Shown here: positions 29,880 through 38,883 of the stretch, piece by piece | Numbering within the stretch: position 1 is the stretch's first letter | How the letters are laid out: every line of letters begins with the position of its first letter | DNA from: Ruminococcus flavefaciens | GTDB taxonomy: Bacteria; Bacillota; Clostridia; Oscillospirales; Ruminococcaceae | Direction of reading: 5' to 3' | Length of the DNA stretch: 64,000 nucleotides | Assembly: GCA_004554385.1 (NCBI GenBank) | Contig: SFMO01000127.1 | Coordinates: forward strand, 1-64,000 | The notes under the pieces: model-generated | Told to the model about the DNA's origin: nothing | Databases searched by the model: none | Seen by the model: the letters and a program-made list of their open reading frames with translations, nothing else | Made by a program: the position numbers and the translations under genes

Positions 29880-30172
29880 TGAAAGCAGCTCAGGATATCA
29901 TTCTCAAGCCTGTTATCACTGAAAAGTCAATGGACGATCTTCAGACAGGAAAGTACACCTTTAAGGTAGCTAAGGACGCTAACAAGTCCGAGATAAAGAA
30001 GGCTGTTGAGCAGCTCTTCGGTGTTGAGGTTGCTAAGGTAAACACAATGAACTGCAGCGGACGCACAAAGAGAGTCGGAAGATATGTCGGCAAGACATCT
30101 GACTGGAAGAAGGCTATCATCACTCTTACAGAGGGTTCAAAGGCTATCGAGTTCTTCGAGGGCATGGTTTGA
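29879..30172 (+). CDS. rplW: ribosomal protein L23
   Basis: 97 residues. IILKPVITEKSMDDLQTGKY and the VEVAKVNTMNCSGRTKRVGR segment identify it. It sits at the tunnel exit, where trigger factor and SRP dock. It is coupled to rplD. A 73-bp spacer containing a small GGGAG/CTCCC hairpin separates it from rplB. Confidence 0.98.
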   Translation: MKAAQDIILKPVITEKSMDDLQTGKYTFKVAKDANKSEIKKAVEQLFGVEVAKVNTMNCSGRTKRVGRYVGKTSDWKKAIITLTEGSKAIEFFEGMV

Positions 30173-30245
30173 TCCCATTATAAATAAGTAAGAGAGTTAT
30201 GGGAGTAATGCTCCCGCAAAAAATGCATTAAAGGAGAAAGTTAAA

Positions 30246-31079
30246 ATGGCTATAAAGACTTATAAGCCTACGACACCTTCGAGACGTCAGATGACTGTAA
30301 CTGACTACTCGGTTCTGTCAAAGGTTGAGCCGGAGAAGAGCCTTCTCGAACCAATGAAGAAGAAGTCGGGAAGAAACAGCTACGGCCGTATAACAGTTCG
30401 CCACAGAGGCGGCGGAAACAGAAGAAAGTACCGTGTAATCGACTTCAAGAGAGATAAGGACAACATGATCGCTGTCGTTAAGACTCTTGAGTATGATCCG
30501 AACAGAAGCGCATTCATCGCTCTCGTTGAGTACGAGGACGGCGAGAAGAGATACATCCTCGCTCCTAACGGATTAAAGGTAGGCGACAAGATCGAGTCAG
30601 GTTCTGAGGCTGATATCAAGCCCGGCAACGCACTCAAGCTCGCTGATATCCCTGTTGGTACATTTATCCACGCTATCGAGCTTTATCCCGGCAAGGGCGC
30701 TCAGCTCGTAAGAAGCGCAGGCAACCAGGCTCAGCTTATGGGTAAAGAAGATACTTACGCTCTCGTAAGACTTCCCTCAGGCGAAATGAGAAAGGTTCCG
30801 ATCAGCTGTAAGGCTGCTATCGGTCAGGTTTCAAACATCGATCACGAGAACGTTAACTACGGTAAGGCTGGTCGTGTAAGAAACATGGGCTGGAGACCAA
30901 CTGTTCGTGGTTCTGTCATGAACCCATGCGATCACCCGCACGGTGGTGGTGAAGGTAAGTCACCTGTAGGACGTCCAGGACCTGTTACTCCTTGGGGCAA
31001 GCCTGCACTCGGATATAAGACACGTAAGAAGCATCACAGAACTGACAAGTTCATCGTAAAGCGCCGCAACGGCAAGTAA
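30246..31079 (+). CDS. rplB: ribosomal protein L2
   Basis: 277 residues, standard length. It shows KKSGRNSYGRITVRHRGGGN, the central RNA-binding core GDKIESGSEADIKPGNAL, and the conserved C-terminal loop VMNPCDHPHGGGEGKSPVGR that includes the functionally critical His. It is a primary 23S-binding protein required for subunit association. Confidence 0.98.
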   Translation: MAIKTYKPTTPSRRQMTVTDYSVLSKVEPEKSLLEPMKKKSGRNSYGRITVRHRGGGNRRKYRVIDFKRDKDNMIAVVKTLEYDPNRSAFIALVEYEDGEKRYILAPNGLKVGDKIESGSEADIKPGNALKLADIPVGTFIHAIELYPGKGAQLVRSAGNQAQLMGKEDTYALVRLPSGEMRKVPISCKAAIGQVSNIDHENVNYGKAGRVRNMGWRPTVRGSVMNPCDHPHGGGEGKSPVGRPGPVTPWGKPALGYKTRKKHHRTDKFIVKRRNGK

Positions 31080-31101
31080 TCTGAAAGGAGGAACTGATTA
31101 A

Positions 31102-31386
31102 ATGAGCAGAAGCATCAAAAAGGGACCTTATGTCCAGGAAGTTCTCCTGAAGAGGGTCGTTGCAATGAATGAAGCAGGCGAGAAGAAGGTTCTCAAGACA
31201 TGGAGCCGTTCATCTACAATATTCCCTGACTTCGTTGGTCACACATTCGCTGTACATGACGGTCGTAAGCACGTTCCGGTATATGTAACAGAGGATATGG
31301 TAGGTCACAAGCTCGGCGAGTTTGCTCCTACAAGAACTTATAAGGGCCACGCAGGCTCAAAGACATCTAACAATGGTAAGAAATAA
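31102..31386 (+). CDS. rpsS: ribosomal protein S19
   Basis: 94 residues. SRSIKKGPYVQEVLLKRV at the start and KLGEFAPTRTYKGHAG at the end are diagnostic. It belongs to the 30S head near the A site and is preceded by AAAGGAGG. Confidence 0.98.
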   Translation: MSRSIKKGPYVQEVLLKRVVAMNEAGEKKVLKTWSRSSTIFPDFVGHTFAVHDGRKHVPVYVTEDMVGHKLGEFAPTRTYKGHAGSKTSNNGKK

Positions 31387-31406
31387 GCGGAAGGAGGAGC
31401 TCAGAG

Positions 31407-31742
31407 ATGGAAGCAAGAGCTTATTTAAGAAATGCTCGTATATCACCCAGAAAGGTGCAGATCGTACTGGATCTTATCAGAAACAAGCCTGTTGATCTCG
31501 CTTTAGCTACTTTAGATCTTACTCCTAAGGCTGCAAGTCCTATCGTTGCAAAGCTTGTAAAGTCCGCTCAGGCAAACGCTGAAAACAACTTCAGCATGGA
31601 TAAGGATAATCTCGTGGTTTCAGAGTGCTTCGTTACTCCAGGACCTATCATGAAGAGAATCATGCCGAGAGCACGGGGCAGAGCATATAGAATTTTAAAG
31701 AGAACTTCACACATCACAGTTGTTCTCAAGGAAAAAGAATAA
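31407..31742 (+). CDS. rplV: ribosomal protein L22
   Basis: 111 residues. The start EARAYLRNARISPRKVQIVL and the beta-hairpin tip region PRARGRAYRILKRTSHITVV, which reaches into the exit tunnel, are clear. AAGGAGGAG lies upstream. Confidence 0.98.
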   Translation: MEARAYLRNARISPRKVQIVLDLIRNKPVDLALATLDLTPKAASPIVAKLVKSAQANAENNFSMDKDNLVVSECFVTPGPIMKRIMPRARGRAYRILKRTSHITVVLKEKE

Positions 31743-31761
31743 TCCCAAGGAGGTTTGAATA

Positions 31762-32550
31762 ATGGGCCAGAAAGTTAATCCACACGGTCTTCGTGTCGGC
31801 GTTATAAAGGATTGGGATTCTCGTTGGTATGCAAACAAGTCTGATTTCGGCAATGCCCTCGTAGAGGATTACAACGTTCGTAACTTCATCAAGAAGAGCC
31901 TGTACGCTGCAGGTGTTCCAAGAATCGAGATCGAGCGTTTTGCTGATAAGGTCAGAATCCACATCCACTGCGCAAAGCCAGGTATCGTAATCGGCAGAGG
32001 CGGCGCAGAGATCGAGAAGCTCAGAGCACAGCTCGAGAAGATGATGAACAAGCAGGTTTTCATCAATATCATTGAAGTAAAGCAGCCTGATATGGACAGC
32101 CAGCTCGTTGCTGAAAAGATCGCTCTCGACCTCGAGAACAGAGTATCTTTCAGAAGAGCAATGAAGCAGTCAATCGGCAGAACAATGCGTCTTGGCGCAA
32201 AGGGTATCAAGGTTAAGGTTTCAGGCAGACTTGCCGGTGCCGAGATCGCAAGAAGCGAGAGCTACCACGAGGGTACAATCCCGCTCCAGACTATCCGTGC
32301 TGATATCGATTACGGTTTTGCTGAGGCTGATACAACATACGGAAAGCTCGGCGTAAAGGTTTGGATCTATAAGGGCGAAGTTCTCAAGGGCGATGCTGCA
32401 AAGGCTGCTGCTCAGAGAGAAAAGATCGAGAGAAAGAACGATACAAGAAATAATGACAGACGCCGCCGTGACGACAAGCGTGACGGAAACAGAAAGGGCG
32501 GAAACAGAAATTTCAATCGTGACGCTAAAAGAGAAGGAGGTAATCAGTAA
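31762..32550 (+). CDS. rpsC: ribosomal protein S3 with basic C-terminal extension
   Basis: 262 residues, about 35-45 longer than usual S3. The N-terminal GQKVNPHGLRVGVIKDWDSR, the KH-domain loop IVIGRGGAEIEKL and the C-domain RLAGAEIARSESYHEGTIPL are normal. After residue ~210 comes a highly charged tail rich in Arg, Asp, Asn, Lys and Gly (RNDRRRRDDKRDG-like). The tail is probably disordered and RNA-contacting. The stop overlaps the rplP ATG by one base. Confidence 0.98.
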   Translation: MGQKVNPHGLRVGVIKDWDSRWYANKSDFGNALVEDYNVRNFIKKSLYAAGVPRIEIERFADKVRIHIHCAKPGIVIGRGGAEIEKLRAQLEKMMNKQVFINIIEVKQPDMDSQLVAEKIALDLENRVSFRRAMKQSIGRTMRLGAKGIKVKVSGRLAGAEIARSESYHEGTIPLQTIRADIDYGFAEADTTYGKLGVKVWIYKGEVLKGDAAKAAAQREKIERKNDTRNNDRRRRDDKRDGNRKGGNRNFNRDAKREGGNQ

Positions 32551-32975
32551 TGCTTCTTCCAAAGAGAGTTAAATACCGCAGAGTCCACAGAGGACGTCTT
32601 AAGGGTAAGGCATACAGAGGAAATAAGGTAACTTACGGTGATTACGGTCTTCAGGCACTCGAGCCTGCATGGATCACATCCAACCAGATCGAGTCTGCCC
32701 GTATCGCTATGACCCGTTACATCAAGAGAGGCGGTCAGGTTTGGATCAAGATATTCCCTGACAAGCCTATCACAGAAAAGCCCGCTGAAACACGAATGGG
32801 TTCAGGTAAGGGTTCACCGGAGTACTGGGTAGCAGTAGTTAAGCCAGGCCGCGTTCTCTTTGAGATCAAGGGCGTTGCTGAGGAAACTGCAAGAGAAGCT
32901 ATGCGTCTTGCTATGCACAAGCTTCCTATCAAGTGTAAGTTCGTAACTAAAGCAGAGCAGGAGGTTGAGCAGTAA
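32550..32975 (+). CDS. rplP: ribosomal protein L16
   Basis: 141 residues. MLLPKRVKYRRVHRGRLKGK opens the protein, and RMGSGKGSPEYWVAVVKPGR is the conserved core that helps position the A-site tRNA. It is coupled to the genes on both sides by one-base TAATG overlaps. Confidence 0.98.
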   Translation: MLLPKRVKYRRVHRGRLKGKAYRGNKVTYGDYGLQALEPAWITSNQIESARIAMTRYIKRGGQVWIKIFPDKPITEKPAETRMGSGKGSPEYWVAVVKPGRVLFEIKGVAEETAREAMRLAMHKLPIKCKFVTKAEQEVEQ

Positions 32976-33175
32976 TGAAGGCATCAGAAATCAGAGAAAT
33001 GTCAGTTGATGAGCTCAACGAGAAGCTCGCCAGCCTCAAGGAGGAGCTCTTCGCTCTCCGTTTCCAGCTGGCAATCAATCAGCTTGATAATACAGCAAGA
33101 CTCAAGGCTGTAAAGAAGGATATTGCACGCATCAAGACATCTCTGCGTGAGGCAGAGCTTGCTGCACAGCAGTAA
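32975..33175 (+). CDS. rpmC: ribosomal protein L29
   Basis: 66 residues, two helices with the motif LREELFALRFQ-like (KEELFALRFQLAINQLDNTA) and RLKAVKKDIARIKT. It sits beside L23 at the exit tunnel and is coupled to rplP. Confidence 0.97.
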   Translation: MKASEIREMSVDELNEKLASLKEELFALRFQLAINQLDNTARLKAVKKDIARIKTSLREAELAAQQ

Positions 33176-33194
33176 GAAAGGGAGGATTTAGCTA

Positions 33195-33455
33195 ATGTCT
33201 ACTGAGAGAAACCTTAGAAAAACAAGAGTAGGTAAGGTTGTAAGCGATAAGATGGATAAGACCGTCGTAGTTGCTATCGTTGATAACGTTAAACACCCGC
33301 TTTATAAGAAGATCATCAAGCGTACCGTTAAGCTTAAGGCTCACGATGAAAACAATGAGTGCAGAATCGGTGACCGCGTTGAGGTTATGGAAACACGTCC
33401 GCTTTCAAAGGATAAGAGATGGCGTGTAACAAATATCATTGAAAAGGCTAAGTAA
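33195..33455 (+). CDS. rpsQ: ribosomal protein S17
   Basis: 86 residues. RKTRVGKVVSDKMDKTVVVA, the HPLYKKIIKRT loop and the RIGDRVEVMETRPLSKDKRW OB-fold end are diagnostic. It is a primary 16S-binding protein. Confidence 0.98.
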   Translation: MSTERNLRKTRVGKVVSDKMDKTVVVAIVDNVKHPLYKKIIKRTVKLKAHDENNECRIGDRVEVMETRPLSKDKRWRVTNIIEKAK

Positions 33456-33494
33456 TTTTGATAGAAGCTTAAAGCTTGAAAGGAGGAACTCGCT

Positions 33495-33863
33495 GTGATA
33501 CAGATGCAGACTTATCTTAAAGTCGCTGATAACACAGGCGCTAAGGAGCTTATGTGTATCAGAGTTCTGGGAGGTACACGCAGAAGATATGCAAATATCG
33601 GCGATGTCGTAGTTGCTTCAGTTAAGAAAGCAACACCCGGAGGCGTTGTAAAGAAGGGCGATGTTGTAAAGGCAGTTATCGTTCGTTCAGCAAAGGGTCT
33701 CAGAAGAGAGGACGGTACTTACATCCGTTTCGATGAGAACGCTGCTGTAATTATTAAGGAAGACAAGAACCCAAAGGGTACCCGTATTTTCGGACCTGTT
33801 GCTAAGGAGCTCCGTGAAAAGGAGTACACAAAGATCCTCAGCCTTGCCCCTGAAGTTCTTTAA
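33495..33863 (+). CDS. rplN: ribosomal protein L14 (GTG start)
   Basis: 122 residues, the exact family length, when started at GTG 33495 (MIQMQTYLKVADNTGAKE); AAAGGAGG lies ten bases upstream. The C-terminus FGPVAKELREKEYTKILSLA is typical. It lies at the subunit interface. Confidence 0.98.
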   Translation: MIQMQTYLKVADNTGAKELMCIRVLGGTRRRYANIGDVVVASVKKATPGGVVKKGDVVKAVIVRSAKGLRREDGTYIRFDENAAVIIKEDKNPKGTRIFGPVAKELREKEYTKILSLAPEVL

Positions 33864-33881
33864 TGGAGGTGTCATTCGATT

Positions 33882-34223
33882 ATGAATAATTTACACGTTA
33901 AAACCGGTGACACTGTAATCCTTCTCACCGGCAAGTACGAGGATAAGTTCGACAGCAAGGGCGACAGAAAGACAGGTAAGGTCGTAGAAGTAAGCCCTAA
34001 GGAGAACAAGGTCATCGTTGAAGGAATCAACATGATCACAAAGCACGTAAAGCCTACAAGAATGGGCGAAAAGGGCGGCATCATCAAGACAGAGGCTCCC
34101 GTTTACGCTTGCAAGGTACAGCTCGTTTGCCCTAAGTGCGGCAAGCCCACAAGAGTTGGCCACGTTGTAGAAGACGGCAAGAAGCTCCGCGTTTGCAAGA
34201 AGTGCGGAAAGTCTTTTGAATAA
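33882..34223 (+). CDS. rplX: ribosomal protein L24
   Basis: 113 residues. An N-terminal KOW motif (VKTGDTVILLTGKYEDK, GKVVEVSPKENKVIVEGI) is followed by a C-terminal zinc-ribbon-like end with CPKCGKPTRVG and CKKCGKSFE. The four Cys suggest zinc binding. It is an assembly initiator at the tunnel exit. Confidence 0.97.
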   Translation: MNNLHVKTGDTVILLTGKYEDKFDSKGDRKTGKVVEVSPKENKVIVEGINMITKHVKPTRMGEKGGIIKTEAPVYACKVQLVCPKCGKPTRVGHVVEDGKKLRVCKKCGKSFE

Positions 34224-34241
34224 TAGTAAAGGAGAAACGAC

Positions 34242-34781
34242 ATGGCAAGTTTAAAGGATTATTATGTTAGCGACGTTGCTCCTGCACTTATGAAGAAGTT
34301 CGGCTATAAGAGTGTTATGCAGATCCCGAAGCTCGACAAGGTTGTAATCAATGTCGGCGCAGGTGAAGCAAAGGACAACGCAAAGGTCATCGACGCAATC
34401 ATGACCGACCTTGCAGCAATCACAGGTCAGAAGCCTGTAGTATGCCGCGCAAAGAAGTCAGTTGCTAACTTCAAGCTCCGTGAGGGTATGCCGATCGGCG
34501 TAAAGGTAACTCTCAGAGGCGAGAGAATGTATGAATTTGTAAACAAGCTCTTCAACGTAGCGTTCCCACGTGTACGTGACTTCAGAGGAATCAGCGCAAA
34601 TTCATTCGACGGCAAGGGCAACTATTCCACAGGTATCAAGGAACAGCTTATCTTCCCTGAGATCGAGTACGATAAGATCGATAAGGTAAGAGGTATGGAT
34701 ATAAACTTCATCACAACAGCACAGACTGATGAAGAGGCAAGAGAGCTCCTTTCACTTATGGGCGCTCCGTTCATCAAGTAA
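34242..34781 (+). CDS. rplE: ribosomal protein L5
   Basis: 179 residues. KLDKVVINVGAGEAKDNAKV, the LREGMPIGVKVTLRG segment and RDFRGISANSFDGKGNYSTG are conserved. It binds 5S rRNA in the central protuberance. Confidence 0.98.
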   Translation: MASLKDYYVSDVAPALMKKFGYKSVMQIPKLDKVVINVGAGEAKDNAKVIDAIMTDLAAITGQKPVVCRAKKSVANFKLREGMPIGVKVTLRGERMYEFVNKLFNVAFPRVRDFRGISANSFDGKGNYSTGIKEQLIFPEIEYDKIDKVRGMDINFITTAQTDEEARELLSLMGAPFIK

Positions 34782-34797
34782 TCAGGGAGGAATAGAA

Positions 34798-34983
34798 ATG
34801 GCTAAGAAGGCAATGATCAATAAGCAGCAGAGAACTCCCAAGTATTCCACAAGAGCTTACAACAGATGTAAGATCTGTGGCAGACCGCATGCATATCTCA
34901 GAAAGTTCGGCATCTGCCGTATCTGTTTCAGAGAGCTTGCACACGACGGTCAGATTCCTGGTGTTAAAAAGGCAAGCTGGTAA
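34798..34983 (+). CDS. rpsN: ribosomal protein S14, zinc type
   Basis: 61 residues from the ATG at 34798, preceded by AGGGAGGAA; the longer frame upstream runs into rplE. It has the short zinc form (type Z) with CKICGRPHAYLRKFGICRIC, the CxxC-x12-CxxC ribbon. The end GQIPGVKKASW is the family standard. Confidence 0.98.
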   Translation: MAKKAMINKQQRTPKYSTRAYNRCKICGRPHAYLRKFGICRICFRELAHDGQIPGVKKASW

Positions 34984-35007
34984 AATACAAGAAGGAGGTC
35001 ATTCGGC

Positions 35008-35406
35008 ATGCAGATAACTGATACAATCGCTGATCTTTTAACAAGAATTCGCAATGCGAATACTGCAAAGCACGCCACTGTTGACGTTCCCGCTTCAAGA
35101 GTAAAGAAGGACATCACACAGATCCTCGTAGACGAGGGCTATGTAAAGGGCTTCCAGCTCATCGAAGACGGAAAGCAGGGTGTTATCAGGATCACTCTTA
35201 AATACGGCGACAACAAGTCTCCCGTTATAACAGGCCTTAGAAGAGTTTCTAAGCCTGGTCTGCGTATCTATTCAAGCTGCGCAGATATGCCTAAGGTAAG
35301 AAAAGGCCTTGGTATCGCAATCGTTTCAACTTCAAAGGGAATCGTAACTGACAAGAAGGCAAGAGAGCTCAATGTCGGCGGCGAAGTCCTCGCATACATC
35401 TGGTAA
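35008..35406 (+). CDS. rpsH: ribosomal protein S8
   Basis: 132 residues. TDTIADLLTRIRNANTAKHA at the start and GLGIAIVSTSKGIVTDKKAR near the end identify it. In E. coli it is the spc-operon autoregulator; no equivalent site was searched for here. Confidence 0.98.
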   Translation: MQITDTIADLLTRIRNANTAKHATVDVPASRVKKDITQILVDEGYVKGFQLIEDGKQGVIRITLKYGDNKSPVITGLRRVSKPGLRIYSSCADMPKVRKGLGIAIVSTSKGIVTDKKARELNVGGEVLAYIW

Positions 35407-35420
35407 GGAGGATATCGATC

Positions 35421-35966
35421 ATGTCAAGAATCGGTAAAATGCCCATCAGCGTTCCTGCAGGTGTAGAGATAAAGAACGAAAATAATCTTATCACTGTAAA
35501 GGGACCTAAGGGTCAGCTTTCAAGACAGTTCAGTGCAGAGCTCGGCATCAATGTTGAGGACGGCACTTTAACAGTTACAAGACCAAGCGATGACAAGCGT
35601 CACCGCGCACTTCACGGTCTTACAAGAACACTTATCAACAACATGGTTGAGGGTGTAACAAACGGATATTCAAAGACTCTCGAGATCGAGGGTGTCGGCT
35701 ACCGTGCTGCAAAGAGCGGCAACAAGGTAACACTTAACCTTGGCTTCTCACATCCTGTTATCCTTGAGGAAACAGACGCTATCAAGCTTGAAGTTCCTCA
35801 GCCAAACAAGATCATCGTAAGCGGTATCGACAAGCAGGCTGTAGGTCAGTTTGCAGCTGAAATACGCGAAAAGCGTCCACCTGAGCCATACAAGGGCAAG
35901 GGTATCAGATACGAAGGCGAGCATATCATCCGCAAGGAAGGTAAAGCTGGTAAGGGCAAGAAGTAA
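35421..35966 (+). CDS. rplF: ribosomal protein L6
   Basis: 181 residues. SRIGKMPISVPAGVEIK at the start, GVGYRAAKSGNKVTLNLGFS in the middle and REKRPPEPYKGKGIRYEGE near the end are all standard. It lies near the GTPase centre. Confidence 0.98.
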   Translation: MSRIGKMPISVPAGVEIKNENNLITVKGPKGQLSRQFSAELGINVEDGTLTVTRPSDDKRHRALHGLTRTLINNMVEGVTNGYSKTLEIEGVGYRAAKSGNKVTLNLGFSHPVILEETDAIKLEVPQPNKIIVSGIDKQAVGQFAAEIREKRPPEPYKGKGIRYEGEHIIRKEGKAGKGKK

Positions 35967-35985
35967 TTAAAAGGAGCAAATTGCT

Positions 35986-36345
35986 ATGATTAAGAAATTT
36001 GACAGCAATAAGGCAAGATTAAAGAGACACCGCAGAGTTCGTGCAAAGATCTCAGGAACTTCCGAGCGTCCCCGTCTCAATGTGTTCCGTTCAACAAAGC
36101 ACATCTATGCTCAGCTCATCGATGATGTAAACGGCGTTACTCTTGCTTCTGCATCAAGCATGGATAAGGGCTTTGAGGGCAACGGCGGCAACGTTGAGGG
36201 TGCTCGCAAGGTCGGCGAGATGATCGCTAAGAACGCAGCTGATAAGGGTATCAGCGAAGTAGTTTTCGACAGAGGCGGCTACCTCTACCACGGCAGAGTC
36301 AAGGAACTCGCAGAGGGCGCACGTGAAAACGGATTAAAGTTCTAA
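35986..36345 (+). CDS. rplR: ribosomal protein L18
   Basis: 119 residues. The basic N-terminus (RLKRHRRVRAKISGTSERPR) and VVFDRGGYLYHGRVKELAEG are diagnostic. It binds 5S rRNA with L5. Confidence 0.98.
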   Translation: MIKKFDSNKARLKRHRRVRAKISGTSERPRLNVFRSTKHIYAQLIDDVNGVTLASASSMDKGFEGNGGNVEGARKVGEMIAKNAADKGISEVVFDRGGYLYHGRVKELAEGARENGLKF

Positions 36346-36360
36346 GAGGGAGGTAAAACA

Positions 36361-36861
36361 ATGGCTAATATTGAAACACAGGCTCCTGAGTTCGTTGAAA
36401 AGGTCGTAGCTATCAACCGTGTATCAAAGACTGTAAAGGGCGGACGTATCATGAAGTTCTCAGCACTCGTAGTTGTTGGTGACGGCAATGGTACAGTTGG
36501 CTTCGGACTTGGAAAGTCAGGAGAAGTTCCCGATGCAATCCGTAAGGGCATCGAGGACGCAAAGAAGAACCTTGTAAAGGTTGCTCTCAAGGGAACAACA
36601 ATCCCTCACGAAATCGTAGGCGCATTCGGCGCAGGCAGAGTTCTTATGAAGCCCGCTGCACCTGGTACTGGTGTTATCGCAGGCGGCCCTGTTCGTGCCG
36701 TTATCGAAGTTGCAGGTATCAAGGATATCAGAACAAAGTCACTTCGTTCAAATAACCCCTGCAACGTAGTAAGAGCTACAATCGACGGTCTCGTAAACTG
36801 CACATCTGCAAAGGATGTTGCTGCTAAGAGAGGCAAGTCTGTTAAGGAAATTTTAGGTTAA
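36361..36861 (+). CDS. rpsE: ribosomal protein S5
   Basis: 166 residues. The dsRBD-like N-terminal part has VAINRVSKTVKGGRIMKFSA and the conserved GDGNGTVGFGLGKSGEVPDA; the C-terminal domain has PGTGVIAGGPVRAVIEVAGI. It acts in decoding fidelity. Confidence 0.98.
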   Translation: MANIETQAPEFVEKVVAINRVSKTVKGGRIMKFSALVVVGDGNGTVGFGLGKSGEVPDAIRKGIEDAKKNLVKVALKGTTIPHEIVGAFGAGRVLMKPAAPGTGVIAGGPVRAVIEVAGIKDIRTKSLRSNNPCNVVRATIDGLVNCTSAKDVAAKRGKSVKEILG

Positions 36862-36875
36862 GGAGGCAGTAAGAA

Positions 36876-37052
36876 ATGGCAAAGAATATCAAGCTCGTAA
36901 AGAGCCTTATTGGTAGAAAGAAGGACCAGATCGCTACTGCTCAGTCACTTGGCCTCAGGAAGGTCGGAGATGTAACAACACAGCCCGACAATGAGCAGAC
37001 CAACGGAAAAATCAAGAAGATCTCACACCTCGTTGAGGTTACAGAAGCGTAA
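36876..37052 (+). CDS. rpmD: ribosomal protein L30
   Basis: 58 residues, encoded between rpsE and rplO and easy to miss because of its size. It begins MAKNIKLVKSLIGRKKDQIA and contains the family core SLGLRKVGDVT; the end is HLVEVTEA. AAGGAGG lies nine bases before the ATG. Confidence 0.97.
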   Translation: MAKNIKLVKSLIGRKKDQIATAQSLGLRKVGDVTTQPDNEQTNGKIKKISHLVEVTEA

Positions 37053-37070
37053 ACAAGGAGGTGCAACGAT

Positions 37071-37511
37071 ATGAAAATTCATGAATTAACACCTGCACTC
37101 GATTCCAACAAGGCTGTAAAGCGTATAGGCAGAGGCCATGGTTCGGGCAACGGCAAGACAGCAGGCAAGGGCCACAAGGGCCAGAATGCCCGCAGCGGCG
37201 GCGGCGTTAGAATCGGCTTCGAAGGCGGACAGATGCCACTTGCAAGAAGAATCCCTAAGAGAGGCTTCAATAATATCTTCGCTACAAAGTATGCTATCGT
37301 TAACGTTTCCGATCTTAACAAGTTCAAGGATGGCACAGTAGTAGACACAGAGCTGCTCGTAGCTTCAGGTCTCGTTAAGAAGGTTTACGATGGAGTAAAG
37401 ATCCTCGGAAATGGAGAGCTTACCGCTAAGCTGACAGTTAAAGCTGCAAAATTCTCACAGAGCGCTGTTGAGAAGATAGAAAAGGCAGGCGGAAAGACAG
37501 AGGTGATGTAA
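37071..37511 (+). CDS. rplO: ribosomal protein L15
   Basis: 146 residues. The Gly/Lys/Arg-rich N-terminal arm (GRGHGSGNGKTAGKGHKGQN, FEGGQMPLARRIPKRGF) and the globular C-terminus are typical. The stop lies two bases before the secY start. Confidence 0.98.
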   Translation: MKIHELTPALDSNKAVKRIGRGHGSGNGKTAGKGHKGQNARSGGGVRIGFEGGQMPLARRIPKRGFNNIFATKYAIVNVSDLNKFKDGTVVDTELLVASGLVKKVYDGVKILGNGELTAKLTVKAAKFSQSAVEKIEKAGGKTEVM

Positions 37512-37512
37512 T

Positions 37513-38868
37513 GTGTTTCAGACGCTGAGAAAGGCGTGGGGTGTACCCGAGATACGCAAAAAGATCTTATACACATTACTCATGATCATCCTGTTCAGAT
37601 TCGGTTGTGCCGTAGCAGTTCCTTTCCTTAATACAGATGTCGTAAAGACATGGATGGATACAAATGCTACAGACGGCGGCTTCCTCGACTATCTGAATAC
37701 CATCACCGGCGGCGCTATGTCGCAGGCAACAGTATTCTCGCTTTCGATAACACCATTCATCAATGCTTCCATCATCATGCAGCTGCTTACCTATGCACTG
37801 CCTCCTCTCGAGCGTATGCGCGATGAGGGCGAAGAGGGAAGAAAAAAGATCGACAAGATCACAGCCGTTGTGGCTATGTTCCTTGCGGTGTTTATGTCAT
37901 TCGCATATTACCTTACTCTCAGAAATATGAAAGACGTTAAGGACGAAAGCGGAAACGTTATAGGTAACGCTCTTAAGTATATGAGCGGCGGCGAGGGCGT
38001 ATTTGCTGCCTTCGTAATCATCGCTTGCTTCGTTGCAGGTGCACTCATCGTTGTTTGGATGGGTAACAGAGTCAGCGACAAGGGTATCGGAAATGGTATC
38101 TCCATTATCCTCTTTGCAGGTATCGCTGCAAGATTCCCTACCGATGCTGCACTTCTTTTCACACTTACAAAGAACAGTATCAAGAATGGCCAGAACGGTA
38201 AATACCTCTGGATCACAATTGCTTACTACCTCTTTATTATCGCAGAGATCGCTTTCATCGTTTATATGAACGAGGCAGAAAGACGTATCCCGATACAGTA
38301 CGCTAAGCGCGTAGTCGGCAGAAAGCAGTACGGCGGTCAGAAGACACATATCCCGATAAAGGTTATCATGAGCGGTGTTATGCCGATCATCTTCGCTATG
38401 TCATTTATGTCTCTTCCATCAGCAGTACAGATACTCAAGCCAAATCCGCACGACGGCAGCTTCTATGCTAAGTTCTGCGATTTCTTCAGCACAAGAAGCT
38501 GGGGCTATGCAGTTATCTACTTCCTGCTCATCATTGCGTTCAACTACTTCTACGTATCGATACAGTACAACCCTGTTGAGATAGCTAATAACCTTCGTCA
38601 GTCAAACGGCGGTATCCCAGGTATCAGACCCGGTAAGCCCACATCTGACTACATCCAGAGAGTACTCAACAAGATCTCTCTCGTGGGTGCTATCTTCCTC
38701 GGTATCATCGCTGTTATCCCGATCTTCATCTCGATGGCAGACGACCAGCTGAGAACACTTTCAATGGGTGGTACAACTATCCTTATCGCAGTAAGCGTTG
38801 CGCTTGAAACAACAAGAACACTTGAATCACATCTTATGATGCGTCATCATAAGGGCTTCTTACAGTAA
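37513..38868 (+). CDS. secY: protein translocase subunit SecY (GTG start)
   Basis: 451 residues with ten spans, starting at GTG 37513 (the nearby ATG at 37511 is in another frame and stops at once). VFSLSITPFINASIIMQLLT is the lateral-gate/plug region. The cytoplasmic loop with ERRIPIQYAKRVVGRKQYGG and the C-terminal PGIRPGKPTSDYIQRVLNKI are conserved contact sites for SecA and the ribosome. It forms the protein-conducting channel. Confidence 0.98.
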   Translation: MFQTLRKAWGVPEIRKKILYTLLMIILFRFGCAVAVPFLNTDVVKTWMDTNATDGGFLDYLNTITGGAMSQATVFSLSITPFINASIIMQLLTYALPPLERMRDEGEEGRKKIDKITAVVAMFLAVFMSFAYYLTLRNMKDVKDESGNVIGNALKYMSGGEGVFAAFVIIACFVAGALIVVWMGNRVSDKGIGNGISIILFAGIAARFPTDAALLFTLTKNSIKNGQNGKYLWITIAYYLFIIAEIAFIVYMNEAERRIPIQYAKRVVGRKQYGGQKTHIPIKVIMSGVMPIIFAMSFMSLPSAVQILKPNPHDGSFYAKFCDFFSTRSWGYAVIYFLLIIAFNYFYVSIQYNPVEIANNLRQSNGGIPGIRPGKPTSDYIQRVLNKISLVGAIFLGIIAVIPIFISMADDQLRTLSMGGTTILIAVSVALETTRTLESHLMMRHHKGFLQ

Positions 38869-38883
38869 AGGAGGACCGACTAT

